The notes beneath the pieces are model-generated. The model did no database searches. It saw nothing but the letters and a program-made list of their open reading frames with translations, and was not told the DNA's origin. A program made the position numbers and the translations under genes. 64,000 nt of DNA from Flavobacterium sp. UGB4466 (GTDB taxonomy: Bacteria; Bacteroidota; Bacteroidia; Flavobacteriales; Flavobacteriaceae): contig NZ_CAGKLC010000012.1 of assembly GCF_903469665.1 (NCBI RefSeq), positions 3,727-67,726 of the forward strand. Direction: 5' to 3'. Shown here one piece after another: positions 56,656 to 64,000 of the stretch. The number at the start of each line of letters is the position of its first letter. Positions within the stretch are counted from its first letter, which is position 1.

Positions 56656-57390
56656 ATGGAAAAAGAACATCAAATATTTGGAATTAGAGCCATTATAGAA
56701 GCCATTCAGGCAGGAAAAGAAGTGGATAAAGTATTTATTCAAAAAGAAATTTCCGGAGAATTAATGAAAGATTTAATGAAAGTGATGAAACGCGCTAACA
56801 TTAATTTCTCTTATGTACCTGTAGAAAAACTTAATCGATTAACTCCAAATAATCATCAGGGAGCGGTAGCGACCATCTCCCCTATTGGTTTTATTGAACT
56901 GGAACATTTGGTTGAATCGACAATCGAATCCGGATCAAAACCTTTATTTTTAATACTGGATCAGATTTCAGATGCCAGAAATTTTGGTGCTATTATCAGA
57001 ACTGCTGAATGTACCGGTGTAAATGGAATCATTGTACAAAAAGCGGGTTCTGCTCCAGTAAACGGAGACACGGTTAAAACTTCGGCAGGAGCGGTATTCA
57101 ATGTTCCAATTTGCAAAGTTGAACATATCAAAGATGCCATTTTTTACCTTCAGGGGTCAGGTATCAAAACAGTGGCTGCTACCGAAAAAACAGACCAAAA
57201 TATATACGACGTAACTTTAAATGAACCGGTAGCCATCATAATGGGATCTGAAGACAGAGGTATAAATCCTTCTGTTCTGAAAATTGTTGATGAAAAAGCA
57301 AAATTACCTATGTTTGGATCCATTGGATCTTTGAATGTTTCTGTTGCCTGCGGTGCATTTTTATATGAAGCTGTTCGCCAAAGAAGTTAA
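56656..57390 (+). CDS. rlmB: 23S rRNA 2'-O-ribose methyltransferase, SPOUT family (RlmB/TrmH-like)
   Basis: This 244-residue protein has an N-terminal substrate-binding domain (HQIFGIRAIIEAIQAGKEVDK) and a C-terminal SpoU/TrmH fold. Motif 1 is ARNFGAIIRTAECTGVNGI, motif 2 is IIMGSEDRGI, and motif 3 is LPMFGSIGSLNVSVACGAFLYE. It probably methylates G2251-equivalent of 23S rRNA; a different rRNA or tRNA target of the family cannot be excluded. Confidence 0.9.
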   Translation: MEKEHQIFGIRAIIEAIQAGKEVDKVFIQKEISGELMKDLMKVMKRANINFSYVPVEKLNRLTPNNHQGAVATISPIGFIELEHLVESTIESGSKPLFLILDQISDARNFGAIIRTAECTGVNGIIVQKAGSAPVNGDTVKTSAGAVFNVPICKVEHIKDAIFYLQGSGIKTVAATEKTDQNIYDVTLNEPVAIIMGSEDRGINPSVLKIVDEKAKLPMFGSIGSLNVSVACGAFLYEAVRQRS

Positions 57391-57437
57391 ATAATATATA
57401 GAATTGAGAATTACGATGACAAATTAAAAACAAATTA

Positions 57438-57605
57438 ATGTCTTCCAAATATCCTCAAAAACTATTCTTTCTTAAAACCTGTAGCTTAATTGTAGTAGTG
57501 TTACTTACACCTTTAAGCTACGGGCAAATAAACATCCTAAGCCCAACATTACCTATCCTGCTTTGTCTCAGGCTTAGTCATAATATAATTAACCGAAACA
57601 TCTGA
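57438..57605 (+). pseudogene. stranded signal-peptide fragment of a secreted protein
   Basis: A 55-codon frame begins MSSKYPQKLFFLKTCSLIVV and continues VLLTPLSYGQ, a textbook Sec signal peptide with a cleavage site near residue 30. Only about 25 unremarkable residues follow, running antisense into the 3' end of the rhomboid gene. It looks like the 5' remnant of a gene whose body was lost, rather than a complete small gene. An inverted repeat GTAGCTTAA / TTAAGCTAC (57481-57521) lies inside. Confidence 0.5.
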
Positions 57606-58313
57606 ATTAAAATAAGTCATTAATTCCTCCGGTTCTTCCTCAACGATCTCCGTATTTACGAAATTTCCATTCTCATCAAAATGCTTCATAAAAGCATCTT
57701 CATTGGGATTAAAATCCGGTTTTTGCCATTCATAAATAATAGGTTTTGCATACTCAGGGGTTTTGTAAAGTAAAGACATAACAAATCCAGTGATAAAACC
57801 TGCCAAATGTCCTTCCCAGGAAATAGTTTTATCCACCTCCGGAAAGACATACCAAATCATTCCACCGTACAATAAGATAACAGATAATGAGAGTGCCACT
57901 AAACGATAATAGCCGGTTTGGATTCCTTTAAAAAAAATAAAACTGACTAAGACGTAAATCAATCCGCTGGCACCAATATGAAAATTTTCACGACCAATAA
58001 TCCAGGTAATTAGTCCTGAAAACAAAATGCCATAACCAATCACTGCAAAGGATTGTTTAGGATAGAAAAATTGCAGCGCGGCCAATAATACCAAAAGAGG
58101 AATAGAGTTATTGTATAAATGGCTTAAATTTTCATGAATAAAAGGACTGAGCAAAACACCCTGTAAACCTGACAGATCTCTTGGATAGACTCCATATTGA
58201 TAAAAGTCGAAATCAAAGCGTATCTGAACCCAGTACACGATCCATAAAAAAAGAACAAAAAATACCGGAAGACCAATAACTGCAGTCGTAAATTTAAAGT
58301 GGTTGTCGTTCAT
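57549..58313 (-). CDS. rhomboid-family intramembrane serine protease
   Basis: This 254-residue membrane protein has about six hydrophobic helices. The catalytic serine lies in GASG (Ser116, NFHIGASGLIYVL) and the partner His169 in WEGHLAGFITG. HLYNNSIPLL (65-74) fits the conserved helix-2 region. A hydrophilic C-terminal tail of about 60 acidic residues follows the last helix. Rhomboids cleave transmembrane segments of other proteins; the substrate is unknown. Confidence 0.92.
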   Translation of the reverse strand: MNDNHFKFTTAVIGLPVFFVLFLWIVYWVQIRFDFDFYQYGVYPRDLSGLQGVLLSPFIHENLSHLYNNSIPLLVLLAALQFFYPKQSFAVIGYGILFSGLITWIIGRENFHIGASGLIYVLVSFIFFKGIQTGYYRLVALSLSVILLYGGMIWYVFPEVDKTISWEGHLAGFITGFVMSLLYKTPEYAKPIIYEWQKPDFNPNEDAFMKHFDENGNFVNTEIVEEEPEELMTYFNSDVSVNYIMTKPETKQDR

Positions 58314-58408
58314 AATTTTTAAGGTAAATTTATAATGATGACATCAAAAAACTATCCAATTACAATTTACTGATAATTTGTCAGCTAATTGGAATATTCT
58401 TAAACCCT

Positions 58409-58482
58409 GTTCTAGCCCTGATAGAAGCGACATCCTTTTGTGTCCACGATAGCGGACGCAAAAGATACAGCAAACAGCAGGA
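58409..58482 (+). ncRNA. candidate structured RNA element upstream of rarA
   Basis: CTTTTGTGTCC can pair with GGACGCAAAAG (one G.U), and an outer CCCTG can pair with CAGG near 58480. The unpaired GATAGAAGCGACATC and GATACAGC flanks recall a recurrent intergenic element that I have seen in Flavobacteria and other Bacteroidetes genomes, perhaps the Flavo-1 motif. Family identity needs a covariance search. Here it lies in the divergent space between the rhomboid gene and rarA, in the plus orientation. Confidence 0.5.
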
Positions 58483-58532
58483 ATAGCTTCTAAAAACTAT
58501 AAAATTAAAACCGAAAACTGTAATTTTACAAA

Positions 58533-59810
58533 ATGGAAGCACCTTTAGCCGAGCGTATTCGCCCACAACACTTAGAAGATTATATCAGTCAGAGTCATTT
58601 GGTTGGCCCAAACGGATCTTTAACGCAGCAAATTTCGAAAGGAATAATTCCGTCGTTGATCTTTTGGGGACCTCCCGGGACAGGAAAAACTACCTTGGCA
58701 CAAATCATTGCGCAGGAATCCAAGCGTCCGTTTTATATCCTGAGCGCCATCAATTCAGGTGTGAAAGATATTCGTGATGTGATCGAAAAAGCCAAACAAA
58801 GCGGTGGATTATTTACGGCTAAAAATCCCATTCTGTTTATTGATGAGATCCATCGTTTTAGTAAGTCACAGCAAGATTCCCTTTTGGCCGCTGTCGAAAA
58901 AGGCTGGATTACATTGGTTGGTGCGACGACCGAGAACCCAAGTTTTGAAGTCATTCCTGCATTATTGTCACGTTGCCAGGTCTATGTCCTAAATGCTTTC
59001 ACAAAAGCCGATTTAGAAGCTTTATTGCATCGGGCGCTAAAAACAGATACGCATCTGGCTTCAAAAAATATCACTTTAAAAGAAACGGAAGCTTTACTGC
59101 GACTTTCAGGAGGTGACGGGCGAAAACTCCTCAATATTTTTGAACTTGTGATCAACGCTTCTGCCGGAGATGAAATTATTATCACCAACGATCGTGTTTT
59201 TGAATTGGTGCAACAAAACACAGTACTATATGACAAAAGTGGCGAACAGCACTATGATATCGTTTCTGCTTTTATAAAATCCATTCGTGGAAGTGATCCT
59301 AATGGAGCTGTTTACTGGCTGGCCAGAATGATTGAAGGTGGTGAAGATGTGAAATTTATTGCCCGCAGAATGCTTATTCTTTCAAGTGAAGATATTGGAA
59401 ACGCCAATCCGACCGCATTTATTATGGCCAATAATACCTTTCAGGCCGTAACTACAATTGGATATCCGGAAAGCAGAATTATACTGAGTCAATGCGCTAT
59501 TTATCTGGCAACTTCTCCTAAAAGTAACGCCTCGTATATGGCGATTGGCAATGCTCAGCAATTAGTAAAACAAACCGGGGATCTACCTGTTCCTATTCAT
59601 TTACGAAATGCTCCCACCAAGCTTATGAAAGAACTGGGTTATGGTGATGATTATAAATACTCGCACGATTATGCCAATAATTTTGCTGAGCAGGAATTTC
59701 TACCAGATGCCCTAAAAGAAACGGTTCTTTATAATCCGGGGCACAATTCAAGAGAGAACAGCAACCGCGAATTTTTAAAGAACCGTTGGAAAGATAAATA
59801 CGGTTATTAA
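58533..59810 (+). CDS. rarA: replication-associated recombination protein A (RarA/MgsA)
   Basis: This 425-residue AAA+ ATPase begins [20 protein letters not shown]. It has Walker [10 protein letters not shown] (46-54), Walker [10 protein letters not shown] (101-109), sensor [10 protein letters not shown] and the MgsA C-terminal domain ([25 protein letters not shown]). It acts at stalled replication forks. A TAATTTTA box seven bases before the start is one base off the -7 consensus. Confidence 0.95.
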   Translation: MEAPLAERIRPQHLEDYISQSHLVGPNGSLTQQISKGIIPSLIFWGPPGTGKTTLAQIIAQESKRPFYILSAINSGVKDIRDVIEKAKQSGGLFTAKNPILFIDEIHRFSKSQQDSLLAAVEKGWITLVGATTENPSFEVIPALLSRCQVYVLNAFTKADLEALLHRALKTDTHLASKNITLKETEALLRLSGGDGRKLLNIFELVINASAGDEIIITNDRVFELVQQNTVLYDKSGEQHYDIVSAFIKSIRGSDPNGAVYWLARMIEGGEDVKFIARRMLILSSEDIGNANPTAFIMANNTFQAVTTIGYPESRIILSQCAIYLATSPKSNASYMAIGNAQQLVKQTGDLPVPIHLRNAPTKLMKELGYGDDYKYSHDYANNFAEQEFLPDALKETVLYNPGHNSRENSNREFLKNRWKDKYGY

Positions 59811-59825
59811 AACCGTATTCTATTT

Positions 59826-60572
59826 TTAGAATTTAACTGAAACTTTTTCAGAAACTAACTGATCGTTTTTATAATATTCAAAAAACCACTGATTGTCTTT
59901 TGCATTTAAAGTTCCTTGAACTCCGTCTTTTATAGCGATAAATGAATCTGGACGAGAGGTTTTCAATAATTTCATAATCACCTTTGGCGTTTTATCAATT
60001 AACTGGTAACCATTTTCTGTTGGTTGTGCATACAATAAATTTGGATCTTTAAGGTCAACCACCGGAGTCGCTTCTACCACTTTAGCAGCTACAACTGAAG
60101 TGGTCAGCGGAGTAGCCGGAATTGAAGATTTCGTCGTATTGACACTCTTACCACTGTACTTATAACGCAAAGCGTTTATTGAAACAAACGCAAGATCAAG
60201 GCACTCTCTATAAGCCATTTCATATTCTTTCTCTTTACTTTTTCCTATTGCAGATGTAAAAATCACTTTGCCGTAACAATCTTTAAACTCTAAAAAAAGC
60301 TTGGTAATTAAAAAACCATTCTCTTTTTTAACATCAGCATACAAAAGATCGCAACGATCCCCAAAACCTTCCGGAAGTACCTCGTTAGCATAAAAAGCCT
60401 GAAAACCGGCTTTGTTTAAATTAGCTTTAGTCATTGTTGACGTTCTATATTGATTTTCTGTTTTAAGGAAATCATATTTTAAGGGAACAATAACCGCTTT
60501 GTAATCATTAACCGATTGTGAAAATCCTATAACTGATGCAAGAAATGCAATCAACAAAAATTTTATTCTCAT
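59826..60572 (-). CDS. secreted hypothetical protein
   Basis: This 248-residue protein begins with a Sec signal peptide (MRIKFLLIAFLASVIGFSQ). Two parts follow: residues 20-140 contain NDYKAVIVPLKYDFLKTENQ and a FLEFKDCYGKVIF pattern, and residues 170-248 have a short repeat-like end (LYAQPTENGYQLIDKTPKV, WFFEYYKNDQLVSEKVSVKF). A Ser/Thr/Pro/Ala-rich linker joins them. I do not recognise a characterised family. It follows yjjG by 2 bp, so it is expressed with radC-yjjG. Probably periplasmic. Confidence 0.75.
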   Translation of the reverse strand: MRIKFLLIAFLASVIGFSQSVNDYKAVIVPLKYDFLKTENQYRTSTMTKANLNKAGFQAFYANEVLPEGFGDRCDLLYADVKKENGFLITKLFLEFKDCYGKVIFTSAIGKSKEKEYEMAYRECLDLAFVSINALRYKYSGKSVNTTKSSIPATPLTTSVVAAKVVEATPVVDLKDPNLLYAQPTENGYQLIDKTPKVIMKLLKTSRPDSFIAIKDGVQGTLNAKDNQWFFEYYKNDQLVSEKVSVKF

Positions 60573-60574
60573 AA

Positions 60575-61261
60575 TTATAAATATTTTTTTAGTTCTAATA
60601 AATGGTTTACTTGTTTAATATTTTGCGGAACTTCAATTCTTCTTTCATTAAAGAAAATAGCATCAATACCTGCATTTAAGGCACCGTTAACATCAGCTTC
60701 CAGACAATCTCCTATCATGACACTGTTTTCTTTTGAAGCTTTGGCAGCACTAAGTGCATAATCAAAGATAATACTATTTGGTTTCTTCACACCAGCCAAC
60801 TCAGAATTTGTAATGGTTTCAAAATAACCCGAAAGCGCAGCATTATTTATTTTTTTATCCTGAACATTTGCAAAACCATTAGTAATAATATGCAACTTGT
60901 ACTTAGGCTTTAAATATTCCAAAACTTCAATTGCTCCTTCGAAAAGATGATTGTTGTCGGTTAAAAATTCAATATAATCATTGGCAATCTCATTGATACT
61001 TTCATCTGACATGGTGTAATTTAAAGCATCGAATGAAAACTTTAATCTATTGTAACGGAGTTCCAAATGTGTTATTTTGTCATTCTGGTATAATTTCCAG
61101 CACTCCTGATTGATTGGAGCATATTTCTCGATAAAATCTTCTGTTTTAATTTCGGGATATTTACTTTTAAAAATTCGATCAAAAGCCATTTCAGAATTTT
61201 TGTCAAAATCCCAAAGTGTATGATCTAAATCAAAAAAGACATCGGTAATAGTGGTATTCAT
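60575..61261 (-). CDS. yjjG: YjjG-family noncanonical nucleotidase (HAD)
   Basis: This 228-residue HAD hydrolase has the nucleophile motif DLDHTLWDF (Asp11, Asp13), motif II TNGF, the Lys in GVKKPN, and motif IV GDCLEADVNGA. The LWDFDKN start is typical of YjjG, which dephosphorylates noncanonical pyrimidine nucleotides. It lies between radC (3 bp) and a secreted hypothetical gene (2 bp). Confidence 0.9.
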   Translation of the reverse strand: MNTTITDVFFDLDHTLWDFDKNSEMAFDRIFKSKYPEIKTEDFIEKYAPINQECWKLYQNDKITHLELRYNRLKFSFDALNYTMSDESINEIANDYIEFLTDNNHLFEGAIEVLEYLKPKYKLHIITNGFANVQDKKINNAALSGYFETITNSELAGVKKPNSIIFDYALSAAKASKENSVMIGDCLEADVNGALNAGIDAIFFNERRIEVPQNIKQVNHLLELKKYL

Positions 61262-61264
61262 AAT

Positions 61265-62002
61265 TTATAAAATTCCTTGATCTACAAAACTATAATATTT
61301 TGCTTCAGTTATAATCAAATGATCTAAAACTTTAACATCTAAACTATCCCCTGCTAATTTTATCTTTTTTGTCAACTTTTTATCGGCATCACTGGGTAGC
61401 AAATTTCCTGACGGATGATTGTGACACAAAATCAATCCTGTAGCACCAATTTCAAGTGCCAGTTTAAAAACAATACGCACATCCACAACGGCTCCCGTAA
61501 TCCCACCTTTACTCACTTGGGATTTAGAAATTACTTTATTGGAATTATTCAGAAAAAGCACCCAAAATTCTTCGTGTGGCAATTCTCCGATGAGAGGCTG
61601 CATAATATCAAAAACCGTTTTACTGGAAGTGATTTTAGCCAACTGAGCGGCATCCTCCGATCTTCGTCTTCGTCCTAACTCCAGAGCAGCAATAATTGCA
61701 ATAGCCTTAGCCTCTCCTATTCCTTTGTATTTTAGCAACTGTGTAATCGATAGTTTGCCTAAAGCATTGAGACTATCAACACTTAATAGAATCTTTCGAC
61801 TCAGATGTACTGCCGATTCATTTCGACTACCTGATCGAATTAACAGAGCAATTAACTCCGCATCACTCAACGCTTCTTTCCCTTTACGGATCAACTTCTC
61901 GCGGGGACGATCTTCTTCAGACCAATCTCTTATAGAAAAATAAGTTCCCACAAAATCCGGGGTTTCACTTGTTGTTTTTACAACTTTTAAACTTGCTCTC
62001 AT
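61265..62002 (-). CDS. radC: RadC/JAB-domain protein
   Basis: This 245-residue protein has an N-terminal helix-hairpin-helix region (KYKGIGEAKAIAIIAALELGRR) and a C-terminal JAB/MPN domain with the zinc motif HNHPSGN...SDAD (His194, His196, Asp205). Despite the name, a DNA repair role is not proven for the family. It is the first gene of a compact three-gene unit. Confidence 0.94.
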   Translation of the reverse strand: MRASLKVVKTTSETPDFVGTYFSIRDWSEEDRPREKLIRKGKEALSDAELIALLIRSGSRNESAVHLSRKILLSVDSLNALGKLSITQLLKYKGIGEAKAIAIIAALELGRRRRSEDAAQLAKITSSKTVFDIMQPLIGELPHEEFWVLFLNNSNKVISKSQVSKGGITGAVVDVRIVFKLALEIGATGLILCHNHPSGNLLPSDADKKLTKKIKLAGDSLDVKVLDHLIITEAKYYSFVDQGIL

Positions 62003-62129
62003 TTTACAATACTCTTAGAAGTTAACACATAAAAATAAGAAAAATCCTTCACAAATAAAAACAATGTTAATCTCAAATTAATTATTTTAACTATATAAAT
62101 GGCCCATCTAAATGCCTTACCTTAACGGC

Positions 62130-62759
62130 ATGAAAATATTAGGTGCCTTTCCTCTCTTCCTTCTTCTGCTCTCCTGCAATCAAAAAGAGAGCAAAACTGC
62201 TGTAACAGAAAGCTTGTCGTTGGATATTGCAAAAACTTTTCCTGAAAAATTATCCAATGCAGCATTATTAATTATTGATCCCTCGACAGTTTACGACCCG
62301 GCTTACTTTTCAATACCTTATCCTAATGGGGATATCCCTTCAAACAAAGGAGTCTGCACCGATGTTGTAATTCGATCTTACCGAAAATTAAATATTGACT
62401 TACAGAAAGAAGTACATGAAGATATGGCGGCAAATTTCTCTGCTTATCCGTCTTTACAAAAATGGGGACTGACTTCTACCGACACTAATATAGACCATCG
62501 CAGAGTTCCTAATTTGGCCGTTTTCTTTGAAAGAAAAGGAAAAAAGCTTCCTGTAACTCAAAATGCAAATGATTATAAAACAGGTGAAATTGTTACCTGG
62601 CTGATTAATAACAAACTGGACCATATTGGAATTGTCACAGCTAAAAAATCAGAAGACGGAAAACGAAACTTAATTGTACACAACATTGGCAACGGGCAAG
62701 TTCTTGAAGACTGTTTGTTTCAGTATAAAATTACTGGACATTATACCTATTGGAAATAA
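62130..62759 (+). CDS. DUF1287 lipoprotein
   Basis: This 209-residue protein has a lipoprotein signal (FPLFLLLLSC, Cys16). The DUF1287 pattern follows: GVCTDVVIRSYR with a conserved Cys (76), HEDMAANFSAYP, NIDHRRVPNL, EIVTW..NNKLDHIGIV, and KITGHYTYWK. The Cys/His layout recalls the NlpC/P60 and related papain-like folds, so peptidase or amidase activity on the cell wall is possible but unproven. An upstream ATG at 62112 would add six residues; the later start gives a better lipoprotein signal. It converges with mpl. Confidence 0.82.
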   Translation: MKILGAFPLFLLLLSCNQKESKTAVTESLSLDIAKTFPEKLSNAALLIIDPSTVYDPAYFSIPYPNGDIPSNKGVCTDVVIRSYRKLNIDLQKEVHEDMAANFSAYPSLQKWGLTSTDTNIDHRRVPNLAVFFERKGKKLPVTQNANDYKTGEIVTWLINNKLDHIGIVTAKKSEDGKRNLIVHNIGNGQVLEDCLFQYKITGHYTYWK

Positions 62760-62776
62760 ACATCTGTAAAAGTTCT

Positions 62777-62810
62777 AAAAAAAATGCCAACTGCAAAATT
62801 GCAATTGGCA
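62777..62810 (-). terminator. mpl terminator
   Basis: On the minus strand TGCCAATTGCA pairs with TGCAGTTGGCA (one G.U), followed by a run of eight T. The wobble is a G.U pair only on this strand, which fits termination of mpl. Confidence 0.85.
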
Positions 62811-62832
62811 CACTATCTAATTTTCAAAATGA

Positions 62833-64000
62833 CTAATTAATCAGCCCTTTCACATCATCAAAATTCAACCCTCCGTAATTTCCGGAACTCATCAGCAATA
62901 ATGCCGAATTTTCAAGATTCAAATTGAACAAATATTCTTTGAACTCAGCAGGATTTGTATAAATAATCAAATCTTCGCGATTAAAAGAATTTGCAATTTG
63001 CTCATAGGTCACTTCTTCTAGCTGTTTAATTTTTACAGCATCAGGCGAATAGAATACTACCGCCACATCTGCATACTCAAGAGCTCCTTCATATTCTTTA
63101 AGAAACTCTGCATTTAAACTGCTATAGGTATGCAATTCCAAACAAGCAACTAGGGTTCTATTTGGATATTGCTCTTTTACTGCTTTTGTAGTCGCAGCAA
63201 CTTTACTTGGGGAGTGTGCGAAATCTTTGTACGCTACTTTTCCTTTTCCTTCAGCAATTTTCTCCAATCGTTTTGAAGCTCCTTTGAAACTGGCAATTGC
63301 TTCGTAAAAGTCAGCTTCATCAACGCCCATATTTTGACAAATCCATTTGGCTCCAGCCAGATTGTTCAGATTATGCGCCCCAAAAACTTCAATTGGCATA
63401 TCGCCTTCAGGAGTTTCTAATAAAGTTACGCCATCACTTACCGTATAATTCGGAGTGGAATAGGCTAATTTTCGAATTGGGTTTGTAGCGGCTTCGGCCA
63501 CACGTTTTACTTCCGGGTCATTTTCGTTGTACACCAAAATCCCTCCATTTGTAATTTTCCCAATAAAAATTTCAAATTGCTCAACATAATTCTGATAGGT
63601 TGGAAACACATTGATATGATCCCAGGCTATTCCTGAAATCAAAGCAATATTGGGCTGATACAAATGAAATTTAGGGCGTCTGTCTATTGGAGAAGACAAA
63701 TACTCATCACCTTCCAAAACCATGAAATCATTCTCTTCGGTAAGATGCACCATTGTATCAAAACCCTCCAACTGTGCTCCTACCATGTAATCTACTTCGA
63801 TATTATGATAATGCATGACATGCAAAATCATCGAAGTGATGGTTGTTTTTCCATGAGAACCTCCAATTACCACTCGAGTTTTATTCTTCGACTGCTCGTA
63901 CAAAAATTCCGGATAAGAATAAATTTTCAAACCTAACTCCTGCGCTTTTAGCAACTCCGGATTATCTGCTTTTGCATGCATTCCGAGGATTATGGCGTCA
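62833..64000 (-). CDS. mpl: UDP-N-acetylmuramate:tripeptide ligase Mpl (5' end outside window)
   Basis: The last 388 or so residues of a Mur ligase are present; the frame stays open to the window edge (DAIILGMHAKADNPEL), so about 60 N-terminal residues are missing. The ATP-binding GGSHGKTTITSM, the central ALISGIAWDHINVFP and the C-terminal domain are seen. The MHAKADNPEL and DFAHSPSKV segments are typical of Mpl, which reattaches recycled L-Ala-D-Glu-meso-Dap to UDP-MurNAc. MurC is the closest alternative but differs in these segments. Confidence 0.9.
   Translation of the reverse strand, partial: DAIILGMHAKADNPELLKAQELGLKIYSYPEFLYEQSKNKTRVVIGGSHGKTTITSMILHVMHYHNIEVDYMVGAQLEGFDTMVHLTEENDFMVLEGDEYLSSPIDRRPKFHLYQPNIALISGIAWDHINVFPTYQNYVEQFEIFIGKITNGGILVYNENDPEVKRVAEAATNPIRKLAYSTPNYTVSDGVTLLETPEGDMPIEVFGAHNLNNLAGAKWICQNMGVDEADFYEAIASFKGASKRLEKIAEGKGKVAYKDFAHSPSKVAATTKAVKEQYPNRTLVACLELHTYSSLNAEFLKEYEGALEYADVAVVFYSPDAVKIKQLEEVTYEQIANSFNREDLIIYTNPAEFKEYLFNLNLENSALLLMSSGNYGGLNFDDVKGLIN

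Noticed and set aside
58381-58566. 61-codon minus-strand frame
   Set aside because: It runs across the candidate structured RNA and the rarA start in antisense and shows no protein-like pattern.

Overview
The window looks like chromosomal DNA from a Flavobacterium species or a close relative. It is AT-rich. It has three SusC/SusD pairs, a UpxY-type NusG paralogue, a str/S10/spc/alpha ribosomal supercluster without tuf beside fusA, zinc-ligand-free L36 and S14, and promoters of the Bacteroidetes type (TTTG, 19-20 bp, TAnnTTTG). Almost everything from 1 to 39.7 kb lies on the minus strand (marC is the exception); the Omp85 and Sus genes lie on the plus strand. This identification is inference from gene content, since no search was possible.

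Region 1 (1-13.9 kb) is a surface polysaccharide locus read right to left. Outer-membrane export lipoprotein (Wza-like), tyrosine autokinase (Wzc), a UDP-GlcNAc 4-epimerase-like SDR, UDP-glucose dehydrogenase (ugd) and upxY form a first unit, closed by a terminator. A second unit starts from its own promoter at about 7.47 kb: a UDP-HexNAc 6-dehydrogenase (TviB/WbpA-like), mannose-1-phosphate guanylyltransferase, dTDP-glucose 4,6-dehydratase, a large six-SLBB export protein and a Wzz-type protein. The left edge holds the first 64 nt of a second ugd, identical to the internal copy over 79 bp, so the second unit lies between direct repeats. Together the genes make activated sugars (UDP-GlcA, UDP-HexNAcA, GDP-Man, a dTDP-deoxyhexose precursor) and two export/chain-length assemblies. 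Glycosyltransferases and polymerase are presumably off the left edge.

Region 2 (13.9-22 kb) holds housekeeping genes: recR, a CoA-binding protein, marC, two guanidino-group-modifying enzymes (CtlX-like and DDAH-like), citrate synthase, enolase and carA. Region 3 (22-39.7 kb) is the ribosomal supercluster rpsL-rpsG-fusA-rpsJ | rplC...rplQ. A terminator after rpsJ and a strong promoter before rplC split it into two transcription units.

Region 4 (39.8-56.6 kb) has an Omp85-like outer-membrane protein, a relic of the 3' end of a second copy, and three consecutive SusC/SusD pairs. Each pair has a conserved leader, a nearly shared N-terminal module and its own terminator. No enzymes or regulators accompany them. 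Region 5 (56.6-64 kb) has rlmB, a stranded signal-peptide fragment, a rhomboid protease, a candidate structured RNA element, rarA, the compact unit radC-yjjG-hypothetical, a DUF1287 lipoprotein and the truncated mpl at the right edge.

The most unusual observation is a set of three spacers between same-strand, probably co-transcribed genes (16834-16885, 25201-25266, 39161-39251). Each is built of 7-bp units, in one orientation on the left and in reverse-complement or different form on the right. The unit sequence differs at each place but the architecture is shared. Other points of note are an ops-like GC-rich motif in the leader behind upxY, an attenuator-like hairpin before rpsD, and -7 boxes abutting the start codons of recR and rlmB. 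No tRNA, rRNA, CRISPR array or insertion sequence was seen.
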